NCBI GenBank assembly: GCA_902800025.1
Contig: CADCDA010000009.1
Location: 1-54,099 of the forward strand
Length of the DNA stretch: 54,099 bases
Direction: 5' to 3'
Source: an uncultured Erysipelotrichaceae bacterium
Lineage (GTDB): Bacteria; Bacillota_I; Bacilli_A; RFN20; CAG-826
Made by a program: the position numbers and the translations under genes. This document shows, piece after piece, positions 15,897 through 23,164 of this stretch. Below the pieces are notes generated by a model that saw only the letters and a list, made by a program, of their open reading frames with translations, was not told where the DNA came from and did not search any database. Within the stretch, counting starts at the first letter, position 1, and every line of letters starts with the position of its first letter.

Positions 15897-16526
15897 TTAT
15901 TTATTTTTGAGATAACTATCCCAAACATTAAGTTTATCTTTTGAACTCAATTCTCTTATTACTCTACAAGGTACACCTGCCGCAAAAACATTACTAGGGA
16001 TGTCCCTTGTAACTACCGATCCAGCACCGATAACTGCATTGTCTCCAATCGTAACTCCTGGACAGACAATAACTCCTGATGCTAGCCAGACATTATTCCC
16101 AATAGTGATTGGCTTCGCGTATTCGATATTATAATAACCGTCCGGATATTCTTGGATAATTCTTTCTTCGCCAAGCATTGGATGCATAGGTGTTACAACC
16201 ATAACTCTAGCACCAAACATGACATTATCGCCTATAGTGATTTTTGCAACATCCAAAAGCATGCAATCAAAGTTCATATAGAAGTTTTTTCCAAAACTTA
16301 CATTAGTGCCATACTCCACCCTGAAGTTTGGTTCAAAAAAAGCAGTTTTAACATTACCTTCCAGAGGAAAAATCTCTTTTAGAAGAGTCATTCTTCCCTC
16401 CATATCATATGGAGATAATAAATTATATTTATTTACTAAATATCGTGTTTTTAATCTTCTACTAACTAAATCAGGATTGCTACTGTTATATAGTTTTCCT
16501 TCTCTCATTTTTTCATATTCGTTCAT
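15897..16526 (-). CDS. maa: Maltose/galactoside O-acetyltransferase-like protein
   Basis: The 209-residue protein starts MNEYEKMREGKLYNSSNPDL, the N-terminal helical cap of the Maa/LacA/NodL acetyltransferases. It continues with hexapeptide repeats (NVMFGARVMVVTPMHPM, ITIGNNVWLASGVIVCPGV, IGAGSVVTRDIPSNVFAAG). The catalytic His of PMHP is present. It transfers acetyl from acetyl-CoA to a sugar hydroxyl. It overlaps the upstream esterase gene by 4 bp (ATGA), so the pair is an operon. Confidence 0.88.
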   Translation of the reverse strand: MNEYEKMREGKLYNSSNPDLVSRRLKTRYLVNKYNLLSPYDMEGRMTLLKEIFPLEGNVKTAFFEPNFRVEYGTNVSFGKNFYMNFDCMLLDVAKITIGDNVMFGARVMVVTPMHPMLGEERIIQEYPDGYYNIEYAKPITIGNNVWLASGVIVCPGVTIGDNAVIGAGSVVTRDIPSNVFAAGVPCRVIRELSSKDKLNVWDSYLKNK

Positions 16527-17413
16527 AAATAGATATCCAAAAACCTTGCCATTGCATTATTGACAGTTTTCGATTCCTCTAGTTGAGGCCTAGTAACATT
16601 ATGTACATGGTCCACTCTCTTATCATCACTATCGATGTCAAGGAAGGCATAACCTTTCTTCCCTTTCATATCTTCATTCAGTTTTAATGATTCCGCTCTA
16701 ATGAAATCAAGTTTACAAGTCGAAACAAATAAAGGGACATCAATCATCGAGATGTATGTTTTAGGAGATAACGCTTTCATATGCTCTTTGTCATTATATT
16801 TTGGTCCAAGCATTCTTTTCATTCCACTATTAGATAAAACCCCTACTCCAAGGTTTGTAAAATCGTAAACAGGACAATTAAGTAATATTGCTTTTACATC
16901 AAATTTTGGAAGGTCTAAACCAATAATTGAGGCCACTTCTTTATTGATAATCGCTTCAGAAAGAAGTAAAGCAAAATGTCCTCCAGCGGAATCTCCAGTC
17001 ATTACAAATTGATCTTTTTCTAAGCCATATTCTTCTAAATTATCAAATAAATGTCTAAGGTTCGCGGCACAATCTTTTAATAAATCAAGAGTGTCAATTT
17101 TCCCGTTATTGAATTGATAATCTATTAAAACAACATCATATCCTTCTTTAAGCATTTCATATCCAAAAGGATAATTATCAAAGTGACGCCCTAAAATGTA
17201 TGCTCCACCATGGATATTAATAACACAAACGTGCTTTCTATTTTCTTCGTTAGCGAGATAAACATCGTAAGTATGTTGCTTATTGCCATCATCAATATAT
17301 GGAATATTTATCTTCTCACGAAAAGTATGAGGTGGATAAGTTTTTCTTCTTTTAGCAATCGAACGATTAATAAAAAACTTAAGTAAGTTTAATGATACTT
17401 TGCCACTTTTCAT
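16523..17413 (-). CDS. Alpha/beta hydrolase, esterase/lipase of the HSL type
   Basis: The 296-residue protein has the oxyanion motif HGGAYILG (about 68-75), the nucleophile elbow GDSAGGHFAL, a candidate acid in CKLDFIRAES and a late His in DHVHNVT. These define the hormone-sensitive-lipase-like carboxylesterases. It is coupled to a sugar O-acetyltransferase, so the two may form an acetylation/deacetylation pair; this is inference. There is no Shine-Dalgarno, and the start lies 6 bp after a -10 box. Confidence 0.82.
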   Translation of the reverse strand: MKSGKVSLNLLKFFINRSIAKRRKTYPPHTFREKINIPYIDDGNKQHTYDVYLANEENRKHVCVINIHGGAYILGRHFDNYPFGYEMLKEGYDVVLIDYQFNNGKIDTLDLLKDCAANLRHLFDNLEEYGLEKDQFVMTGDSAGGHFALLLSEAIINKEVASIIGLDLPKFDVKAILLNCPVYDFTNLGVGVLSNSGMKRMLGPKYNDKEHMKALSPKTYISMIDVPLFVSTCKLDFIRAESLKLNEDMKGKKGYAFLDIDSDDKRVDHVHNVTRPQLEESKTVNNAMARFLDIYL

Positions 17414-17419
17414 ATATTC

Positions 17420-17448
17420 ATTATCTTAAATAGTTAGTTATTTTTCAA
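17420..17448 (-). promoter_or_regulatory. Promoter of a leaderless esterase/acetyltransferase operon
   Basis: TTGAAA (17443-17448), 17 bp, GATAAT (17420-17425), then 6 bp to ATG 17413 on the minus strand. There is no ribosome site, so initiation on a leaderless mRNA is predicted. Confidence 0.6.
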
Positions 17449-17473
17449 ATAAAAAGACCATCAGTGATGGTCC
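17448..17473 (-). terminator. Terminator of the HTH/membrane-protein operon
   Basis: On the minus strand GACCATCA pairs with TGATGGTC (17456-17472), followed by TTTTTATTT. Its tail touches the -35 box of the next gene. Confidence 0.85.
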
Positions 17474-17722
17474 TTATACATTATAATTCTTTAACAAATC
17501 ATTTAGTTCGCAGCGATTAACTCTTGCGAAGATGTGTATATACCTTAGATTAACCGCTCCTAGCATAATGAATAATGGCCAAGCTAGTAAGCCCATATAA
17601 TACCAGGGGCTAGCAATCCATCCCGCGATAATGAACGCTACTCCGCTAATAATCATTAATATTGATAAATATCTTAAGATTGTTAGGAATATCGTTTTCC
17701 AATATTTATCTGAAATACTCAT
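17474..17722 (-). CDS. Small two-TM membrane protein
   Basis: The 82-residue protein has two TM helices (about 12-34 and 38-60) separated by ASPWYYMG and a polar C-terminal tail (RVNRCELNDLLKNYNV). No family is recognised. AGGAGG precedes the start, 12 bp after the upstream gene. It closes a three-gene operon with an HTH protein and a 303-residue membrane protein. Confidence 0.6.
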   Translation of the reverse strand: MSISDKYWKTIFLTILRYLSILMIISGVAFIIAGWIASPWYYMGLLAWPLFIMLGAVNLRYIHIFARVNRCELNDLLKNYNV

Positions 17723-17734
17723 TATATTTACCTC

Positions 17735-18646
17735 CTATTTTTCTAACTCAAGGACTTTAACCAATCGTTCGTCAAACTTATGGAAAGCTTTGTTTTTGGC
17801 GATATTATCTTTTGTTGATTCGTTTTCAACGAATAGATAATAATCTAAATCAGATTTTAATTCATTGATGCTCTTAAGAATCGAATCTAATTCTTCTTTA
17901 AATTCATCTTCTTTTATAGATGTGTTCTTTTTTAATCTTTGAATGTATGTGCACTGTAAGGCGAGATAGAAAGCATTCTTTTCAGATGATGATTTTTTAA
18001 ACTCTTCTTTGATTCTGTCTTTATTTCCACTAAGGACATCATGTTGAGTAATTGCCACTACCGCAATTGGGACAGCAGCGACTAATGGTGCAAATGGTAA
18101 GAGAATCCCAAACCACGCAGCGGTTAATGCTAATAAGACGTTTGCTTCTATGCTTTGTATAGACTTTGATCCAATCGCATTATAGTTTTCTTCTATTTGT
18201 TTTTTGATTTCAGACAAAGTCTCCTTTTTATCAAATAACGCTAAAGAAACCTCTTGTAATCCTTCTTCTACATATTCATATTTATATTCATCATCGAGAA
18301 CAATAGATGCCACAAATAGTAGTTTGGCTAATCCATATTTATCTTTTTCAAATAAGATTTTAATTGCGCTCTCTGCTGCTTCTTTGCTAATGACTTCACT
18401 ATGTTTTTTATTGAACTTCTCAATTGATTCGTTGATTGATTTTGTAAGTCCATCAAAATTTCTAAAGTTTCTCTCAAAGAAATGACCAAAGTTATTCATA
18501 GCACCTTTAAATGTTGTCTTTTCTTCTTTGACATCCTTAGTGCGTTCAACATTTCTTTCATTAGCTTCTTTAGCTTTAAGAAGTCTTACTTGTTGGAAAT
18601 ATATGAGTAAATCTTTTTCGTTATAATTAACTAATACTTCATTCAT
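17735..18646 (-). CDS. Helical protein with central membrane hairpin, unknown family
   Basis: The 303-residue protein is mostly charged alpha-helix with coiled-coil character (about 1-160 and 215-300). It is interrupted by a hydrophobic stretch ALTAAWFGILLPFAPLVAAV (about 172-197) that could form a membrane hairpin. The surrounding helices (SEVISKEAAESAIKILFEKD, KKETLSEIKKQIEENYNAIG) resemble pore-forming or membrane-remodelling proteins only in general style. It overlaps the HTH gene by 4 bp (ATGA), which makes it the regulated target of that protein. Confidence 0.55.
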   Translation of the reverse strand: MNEVLVNYNEKDLLIYFQQVRLLKAKEANERNVERTKDVKEEKTTFKGAMNNFGHFFERNFRNFDGLTKSINESIEKFNKKHSEVISKEAAESAIKILFEKDKYGLAKLLFVASIVLDDEYKYEYVEEGLQEVSLALFDKKETLSEIKKQIEENYNAIGSKSIQSIEANVLLALTAAWFGILLPFAPLVAAVPIAVVAITQHDVLSGNKDRIKEEFKKSSSEKNAFYLALQCTYIQRLKKNTSIKEDEFKEELDSILKSINELKSDLDYYLFVENESTKDNIAKNKAFHKFDERLVKVLELEK

Positions 18647-18954
18647 TTTTTGATTTCCTCCTCAATAATCTTTTTAAGATTATCTAAGTCTATTTTACTT
18701 TTATTACTTTTAATCAAGTTCACTATTTCATTAACTTTTATATCTTCATCTACTCCACCAAAATTCTTCTCGCAATATTCAATAATTTCTTTTCTGGTAA
18801 CGTTTTCTTTTTCCATTAAATTAAATAATTGAATAAAGCTATAAGGGAGATCATCATATTGGCAATCATTATACGCTTTTAAATATTTGTAAATTGATGG
18901 CCTGGTTTTTCCTGTTAAATTTGATAGTTCAGTGATTGAAAATGTCAATTCCAT
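18643..18954 (-). CDS. MerR-like/HTH DNA-binding regulator
   Basis: The start is chosen at 18954 (MELTFSITELSNLTGKTRPSI) because GGAG lies 8 nt upstream; the longer frame to 19002 would begin inside the promoter. The 103-residue protein has a MerR-type helix-turn-helix (ITELSNLTGKTRPSIYKYLK) followed by a helical tail. It is the first gene of the operon, and its promoter contains three TTTTTTACA repeats, so it probably regulates itself. Confidence 0.65.
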   Translation of the reverse strand: MELTFSITELSNLTGKTRPSIYKYLKAYNDCQYDDLPYSFIQLFNLMEKENVTRKEIIEYCEKNFGGVDEDIKVNEIVNLIKSNKSKIDLDNLKKIIEEEIKK

Positions 18955-18972
18955 GGTTTTATCTCCATCACT

Positions 18973-19025
18973 AGAATAGACTTTTTTACAATCTACAGTC
19001 AATATTTTTTTACACTTTTTTACAC
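18973..19025 (-). promoter_or_regulatory. HTH operon promoter with repeated TTTTTTACA sites
   Basis: On the minus strand the promoter is TTGACT (18997-19002), 18 bp, TATTCT (18973-18978). TTTTTTACAC occurs twice in tandem (19006-19015 and 19016-19025), and TTTTTTACA once more between the -35 and -10 boxes (18982-18990). Ten-bp spacing places the tandem sites on one face of the helix, as expected for an operator. Confidence 0.6.
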
Positions 19026-19074
19026 ATATTGAAAAAAATGATTTCCTTCAAACTAAAGTTTGCTATACAAATAA

Positions 19075-19121
19075 ATAAAAAACCTCCGTCATTATAATTC
19101 TGAAATTAATGTTTAGAGGTT
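19075..19121 (-). terminator. Terminator-like hairpin upstream of the HTH operon
   Basis: AACCTC (19081-19086) pairs with GAGGTT (19116-19121), with a further CATTA/TAATG pairing inside, and T6 follows on the minus strand. No gene ends here except by read-through from 19284, so it may insulate the HTH promoter. Confidence 0.45.
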
Positions 19122-19222
19122 ACTAGTGAGTGTGGGCTTGTACTACGTTTTTAATACAAATTGAAGGCTCTATTTTTGTTGAAAATTGAACTTTTCGTTG
19201 AAACATTAGATTTAATTGGTTT
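19122..19222. other. Unassigned spacer
   Basis: This spacer lies between two minus-strand terminators. I see no ORF and no clear promoter in it. Confidence 0.4.
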
Positions 19223-19253
19223 AAAAAGCCGACTAAGCATATTGCCTAATCGG
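19223..19253 (-). terminator. Terminator of the Big_2 surface protein gene
   Basis: On the minus strand CCGATTAGGC pairs with GCTTAGTCGG over 10 bp (G-U pairs included), followed by CTTTTT. Confidence 0.75.
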
Positions 19254-19283
19254 TTTTATATGTTTTATTGATTTAAATTATTC

Positions 19284-20624
19284 TTATTTTTTCTTATTCA
19301 AGAATGGAATATTGATAATGCCTTTTTTATGAAGAATGAATAGAACACCACAAGCAATAAGTGCTAATACTAAGATAGAGCCGATAACGATACCTGCAAT
19401 AGCACCACCAGATAATCCTTGTGGAGTGACCACTTTGAGTTTTGCTAAAGCTTCTTCGGCGTCAATTAGTTTTTGTAGTGTTTCTTGTGAAACTAAAGCT
19501 TTTTCATCAGCGTCAAGAGAATCATAAGCGGCTCTAGCCTTTTCAATAGCGGCTTTGTCGTTAAGAGTGACATCTTTAGCATTTGGTAAAGCATTAATCT
19601 TGTTTGTAACACTTACTGCAGATTCAGTGACAGTTACAGCACAAGTAGCTTTAAATTCACCATCTTTAGTTGTTACTGTGATCACTGCATTACCGACACT
19701 AACAGCAGTTACTTTACCAGCTTCATCTACAGTCGCAACACTTTCATTATTACTTGACCAGGTTACACTCTTATCATCAGCGTCATCTGGAGAAACAGTT
19801 GCAATTAATGTTTCATTTCCTCCATATTTAATCGTTGTCGATGATTTATTTAATGAAACTCCTGTAACCGCAATAGGTTCTGGTTCATTATATTTTAAAG
19901 ATAAAGAATCTCCATGTTCAGTTAAAACTGTGGCTTCAACATGGATTAATCCTTTTGCATCAGTTGTTCTTTTAAAAGTCGCATCTCTATAATTCCAATA
20001 CCTATCTCCACCAATATAGCAATACTTAAAACCATCAGTAAAATCGGAAAGAGCATATTTCACCCCGTCTTCAATATTACTAATGACGAAATAAAATTTA
20101 GAACCAGTTTCTGTATCATTTAAAGTAATCATACTTCCATATTCAACTTTATATTCGTCAATAACCATTTCCCCACTCATTGGTTCGGCTTCTACAATGT
20201 TATAAACGGTATCATCTTCAAGCGTAACACTAGCCAAATAACCGATAAAACCATCTGCATCAGACAGTAATTCAAGGCTTGCTGATTTATAGGGATATTC
20301 TGTTTCATCAATTTTTGCATAGCTGTGATCAACCCTCATTTCAGATAAGGTATACACCTTATTTGGTTTTAATTTGTGGTTGGTGGATGTATATGAATCA
20401 GCATAATCATTAACCGAGAAATAAAATGTCATTTTCTCGGTTTTATTATAAAGATTAACAACTACAGCAGGATAAGAATAATATTCATTTGTATCTTCGA
20501 TTATTACATTTGTAGCTTCTGGCTCCGCATATACCGGGGTACTATCTTTTTGAACATTTGCATAACCGGCCAATAAGCCCATAGTCATAAGAGCAGACGT
20601 CATTAAGACTAATTTCTTTTTCAT
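19284..20624 (-). CDS. Cell-surface protein with signal peptide, Big_2 domain and C-terminal TM anchor
   Basis: The 446-residue protein has a signal peptide (MKKKLVLMTSALMTMGLLAG), an N-terminal region (about 30-250) with two beta-rich segments that share the YxYP/DADGFIGY style, and a bacterial Ig-like group 2 domain (about 255-335, VTGVSLNKSSTTIKYGGNET ... VTWSSNNESVATVDEAGK). An alpha-helical repeat of the AYDSLDADEKALVS type (about 345-390), one TM helix (about 405-428) and a basic tail follow. It is probably membrane-anchored and surface exposed; there is no LPXTG. AAAGGAAAA precedes the start. Confidence 0.8.
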   Translation of the reverse strand: MKKKLVLMTSALMTMGLLAGYANVQKDSTPVYAEPEATNVIIEDTNEYYSYPAVVVNLYNKTEKMTFYFSVNDYADSYTSTNHKLKPNKVYTLSEMRVDHSYAKIDETEYPYKSASLELLSDADGFIGYLASVTLEDDTVYNIVEAEPMSGEMVIDEYKVEYGSMITLNDTETGSKFYFVISNIEDGVKYALSDFTDGFKYCYIGGDRYWNYRDATFKRTTDAKGLIHVEATVLTEHGDSLSLKYNEPEPIAVTGVSLNKSSTTIKYGGNETLIATVSPDDADDKSVTWSSNNESVATVDEAGKVTAVSVGNAVITVTTKDGEFKATCAVTVTESAVSVTNKINALPNAKDVTLNDKAAIEKARAAYDSLDADEKALVSQETLQKLIDAEEALAKLKVVTPQGLSGGAIAGIVIGSILVLALIACGVLFILHKKGIINIPFLNKKK

Positions 20625-20665
20625 TTAATATTTTCCTTTCTTAAATTAGTTATATGAATAATCAC

Positions 20666-20741
20666 TTACTTTAAAGTAATCTAGTAAAAAAATGCATTCA
20701 AGAAAAAGAAGGCAAAATGATACTTTCAAACTATCAAAGTA
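20666..20741. promoter_or_regulatory. Divergent promoter region with two ACTTT/AAAGT palindromes
   Basis: TTACTTTAAAGTAA (20666-20679) overlaps the -35 region of the surface protein gene. TACTTT (20721-20726) with AAAGTA (20736-20741) overlaps the -35 region of the TetR gene, whose -10 is TATAAT (20754-20759). The shared half-site suggests one regulator, most simply the TetR protein itself, acting on both. Confidence 0.5.
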
Positions 20742-20786
20742 ACATTTTTGATTTATAATAAATGAAAGGGGATTGACTTTATAGAT

Positions 20787-21371
20787 ATGAAAAACAATAG
20801 AACTAAAAAACAATTTGAACAATCTTTATTCTCTTTGCTACAAAAGAAAAACTATCATGACATAACTGTTAACGAGATATGCGCCTTAGTTAATAAAACA
20901 AAGATGACATTTTATCGTAACTATAAAGATAAAGATGTCTTATTAGCGGAAGCCTCCATTAATTTAGTTAATAAAGAATATAACGAAGAGTATGATGAGA
21001 TTTTAGCCAAGGAAACCGACGTAGAAGAAATTGAATATCAATCTTTAATAATTACTTTTGATTGGGTGGCAAAACATTACAATCAAATTCAAAATCTAAT
21101 CTATAAAGGCGAAACCTTTCCTCTTGAGATATTTAAAAATGCTCTGTTTGATAACTACACTAGATACTTAACCGAAGTAATTGCTTCTACTGGTTATGAT
21201 ATTCCAAGTGATTACATGTCTATCTTCTGTTTTGAAGGATTATATAATATTTGCTTATACTATGCAGAAAAATTAAATAATAATAAGAATAAGAAAAAGA
21301 CAAGAGAGGACGCTAAAAAAGCCTGTCGTTTATTAGCTAAGGCTGTTATGGCTCTTATAAAAGTTCAGTAA
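20787..21371 (+). CDS. TetR/AcrR-family transcriptional regulator
   Basis: The 194-residue protein has an N-terminal TetR helix-turn-helix (about 5-50, ITVNEICALVNKTKMTFYRNYKDKDVLL) and an all-helical C-terminal ligand/dimerisation domain. The nearest G-rich site (AAAGGGGATT) is 15 nt from the ATG, longer than usual. It is divergent from the Big_2 surface protein gene, and palindromes in the shared upstream region are candidate operators. Confidence 0.82.
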   Translation: MKNNRTKKQFEQSLFSLLQKKNYHDITVNEICALVNKTKMTFYRNYKDKDVLLAEASINLVNKEYNEEYDEILAKETDVEEIEYQSLIITFDWVAKHYNQIQNLIYKGETFPLEIFKNALFDNYTRYLTEVIASTGYDIPSDYMSIFCFEGLYNICLYYAEKLNNNKNKKKTREDAKKACRLLAKAVMALIKVQ

Positions 21372-21475
21372 AAAAAGGACTGATATTTAGTATCAATCCT
21401 ATTTAACTAAGTTGACAAGGATTTCCAATAATGATACAAACCGAACACTTTGAAGCATTTGGCGAACACTATTGT
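21370..21475 (-). repeat. Terminator repeat, copy B (long form)
   Basis: The hairpin is at 21377-21399 with a T7 tail on the minus strand. On its upstream side it carries the conserved block seen in the other long copies: AAGTGTTCGGTT, then TGTATCATT, then CAACTTAGTTAAATAGG. It terminates the XRE/zinc-ribbon gene and lies directly after the TetR stop codon. Confidence 0.7.
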
Positions 21476-21915
21476 TTTTCTTTCCAATATTTGAGATTTG
21501 GAAGCATTCCTCTCATATAAGTTCTAGCTTGGTCTTCAGGAAAACCCTGAGCGACCATATGAGGAATGCATGTGTTGATTAAATCGTCCATATTGTCGTA
21601 AGTGAATTTCTCGTCGTGATAGCACCACTGACAGTAGTCTTCGTTAAACGAACCATCTTTTTCTTTGCTCATTAATGAATCTTGTAATGGCATACCACAA
21701 CACTGGCACACTAGTTGTCTTGGTGATCCTAAAAGAGTGTTGATTGATACATCAAACAGTTTAGATAGTAATTTTAACGTTTCAGTGTTTGGTGTAGTTT
21801 CGCCAGTTTCCCATCTTGATACGGCTTGTCTAGTAACCATCAATTTTTCCGCGAGTTCTTCTTGGGATAACCCATTCTTTGTTCTTAATTCTAATAAAAT
21901 ATCTTTGGTTTCCAT
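21469..21915 (-). CDS. XRE-family HTH protein with C-terminal zinc-ribbon domain
   Basis: Residues 5-60 form an XRE helix-turn-helix (LRTKNGLSQEELAEKLMVTR QAVSRWE region). Residues about 68-148 are a putative zinc-ribbon domain with CQCCGMPL and YCQWCYHDEKFTY, giving four to five cysteines for one zinc. The same C-terminal domain (PF12674-like) occurs alone or fused to regulators in Firmicutes. The fusion of 148 residues is complete. GAGGTAAAGAAA precedes the start. Confidence 0.85.
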   Translation of the reverse strand: METKDILLELRTKNGLSQEELAEKLMVTRQAVSRWETGETTPNTETLKLLSKLFDVSINTLLGSPRQLVCQCCGMPLQDSLMSKEKDGSFNEDYCQWCYHDEKFTYDNMDDLINTCIPHMVAQGFPEDQARTYMRGMLPNLKYWKEKQ

Positions 21916-21983
21916 TTTCTTTACCTCTACCTATATTTTAGTATTAAAGGATTTCCTATCAAGCAACTCACTGTTGCTAACGA

Positions 21984-22088
21984 AAGAAAAAAAGGACTGA
22001 CACATGGTATTAATCCTATTTAACTAAATTGGCCCAAATGGACAAAAATGATACAACGCTACAGCTAGTTTTGTTCACGCTACACCAC
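21984..22088 (-). repeat. Terminator repeat, copy C (long form)
   Basis: Hairpin at 21994-22016 with a poly-U tail on the minus strand. The upstream block reads GTTGTATCATTTTTGTCC, then GGGCCAATTTAGTTAAATAGG. It follows the nucleoside phosphorylase gene and acts as its terminator. Confidence 0.7.
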
Positions 22089-22090
22089 TC

Positions 22091-22837
22091 TTAGATTTCT
22101 TCGATTATTTTTAATCCGATATCAAGTTTTATTAAATCGTGATTGGCGGAATGTAGAAGAGATTTATCATAATCTCCTTCAATTAAAACATCACCTGGTT
22201 GTAAAAAGTCATAGAGTTCAAGCTTGAAATGATTGGCTACCGCCTGGCATGCTGCCAGTTCCATTTCCACCACTATACAGCCTTCTTCTTTTCTCTTTTT
22301 AACTTTGTTAACTGTTTCCATCAAAAAACCATCAGTAGTCCAAGTTTTACCTTTCACATATGGAATATTTAACTTTTTAAAGACTGCTTCGACTTTATCT
22401 GCGTTATTGATTTTTACGAAATCACTAGGAGGCATGAAGTGATATGACGTTCCCTCATCGCGATATGCTTCAGTAGGAATAACGAATTTTCCTTTGGTTA
22501 CTTCTTTATCTAGTGTTCCACAAGAACCAAACATAACAAATTTGGTAGCACCAGTGATATGAGCACACTCTGCAATATTACCAGCACATAAAACTGAGCC
22601 CATCGGTGCAAGATACACTCCAATTAATTCACCTTTGTATTCAAATGCATAGATAGGGATTCTATAAGATGAACCACCAATTAATCCAACTTGTTTAAGT
22701 TCATAATGCGATTGAACGTGCTCAAATATCTCACGTGACAAAAGAACAAGGCATTTATCCAAAATATGTCCTTTTTCTCCATAAAAATACTCTAACTTAA
22801 GTATTGGCTCACTAGTATCAAAAGAATCGATAATCAT
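22091..22837 (-). CDS. Nucleoside phosphorylase family protein
   Basis: The 248-residue protein carries the phosphorylase-fold motifs GSCGTLDKEV (phosphate-binding loop region) and VVEMELAACQAVANH, the ribose-binding glutamate signature of the uridine/purine nucleoside phosphorylase superfamily. It would cleave nucleosides with phosphate to base and ribose-1-phosphate, but base preference cannot be read. A separate clear deoD occurs at 30.6 kb, so this may act on pyrimidines or another ligand. There is no Shine-Dalgarno, and an extended -10 (TGCTATAAT) ends 8 bp before the ATG. Confidence 0.8.
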   Translation of the reverse strand: MIIDSFDTSEPILKLEYFYGEKGHILDKCLVLLSREIFEHVQSHYELKQVGLIGGSSYRIPIYAFEYKGELIGVYLAPMGSVLCAGNIAECAHITGATKFVMFGSCGTLDKEVTKGKFVIPTEAYRDEGTSYHFMPPSDFVKINNADKVEAVFKKLNIPYVKGKTWTTDGFLMETVNKVKKRKEEGCIVVEMELAACQAVANHFKLELYDFLQPGDVLIEGDYDKSLLHSANHDLIKLDIGLKIIEEI

Positions 22838-22860
22838 ATGTGATAATTATAGCAATAAGA

Positions 22861-22889
22861 GAAAAATAAAAACATCTCTAATGAGACGT
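22861..22889 (-). terminator. Terminator of the structured RNA
   Basis: On the minus strand ACGTCTC pairs with GAGATGT around ATTA, followed by TTTTATTTTT. It lies 23 bp upstream of the nucleoside phosphorylase start, so it could equally be the expression platform of a riboswitch. Confidence 0.8.
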
Positions 22890-23033
22890 TATTATTTGTC
22901 AAGCAGGCCAGCCTAATTAAGGAAACTACTTAATCGTTCCAGGTGTTACGTGGATTCGGTTTCCCCCTGCATCGCTTTGTGCCATTCAAGAGAATGCGCC
23001 GTGGTCGTTACGCTGAATTTCCACCTTTGACAA
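22861..23033 (-). ncRNA. Structured RNA of unknown class (small RNA or riboswitch)
   Basis: The ~170-nt transcript is bounded by a sigma-A promoter and a U-tailed terminator, and holds no ORF. The first bases UUGUCAA (23027-23033) are exactly complementary to UUGACAA (22896-22902), closing the molecule. Inside, AGG/CCU and CAGC/GCUG continue the stem, GCAUUC/GAAUG form a hairpin with loop UCUU, GUGG/CCAC form another, and GCAGG can pair with CCUGC. It is more G+C-rich than its surroundings, as expected for structured RNA. I could not match it to SRP RNA, 6S, tmRNA, RNase P or a known riboswitch. Confidence 0.6.
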
Positions 23034-23037
23034 CGAT

Positions 23038-23065
23038 ATTATATCATTATATCAGCGCACATCAA
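23038..23065 (-). promoter_or_regulatory. Promoter of the structured RNA
   Basis: On the minus strand TTGATG (23060-23065), 16 bp, TATAAT (23038-23043); a second TATAAT lies at 23046-23051. The predicted start is near 23031, at the base of the closing stem. Confidence 0.65.
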
Positions 23066-23085
23066 TCTTTGATTGAAAATTCATT

Positions 23086-23113
23086 TTGACAACAAGTGTA
23101 AATTATATATAAT
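23086..23113 (+). promoter_or_regulatory. Near-consensus promoter of a very short plus-strand RNA
   Basis: TTGACA (23086-23091), 16 bp, TATAAT (23108-23113) on the plus strand. Both hexamers are perfect. The only thing downstream before a T7 run is one hairpin. Confidence 0.55.
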
Positions 23114-23119
23114 ATAAAT

Positions 23120-23164
23120 GTGAACCCAAGTTGGCAAATGGAGCCTTCCTCGGTTCATTTTTTT
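23120..23164 (+). ncRNA. Candidate ~45-nt hairpin RNA with built-in terminator
   Basis: From the predicted start at G23120, TGAACC (23121-23126) pairs with GGTTCA (23152-23157), with further pairs inside. T7 follows at 23158-23164. The RNA overlaps the 3' end of the convergent PBECR-like gene by about 10 nt. It may be a small RNA or simply a terminator whose upstream AT-rich DNA resembles a promoter. Confidence 0.4.

Noticed and set aside
19006-19025. CRISPR-like direct repeats
   Set aside because: Only two 10-bp units with no spacers; they fit an operator better.
19122-19222. End of a degraded insertion sequence
   Set aside because: A few codons look coding (TTFLIQIEGSIF) but no inverted repeat or transposase motif supports it.
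22896-23033. SRP RNA, 6S RNA, RNase P RNA, tmRNA or an FMN/cobalamin riboswitch
   Set aside because: The diagnostic motifs (for example GGTCAGG with GGAAGCAGCC, GAGGAAAGTCC, or RFN blocks) are not present on either strand. The class was left open.
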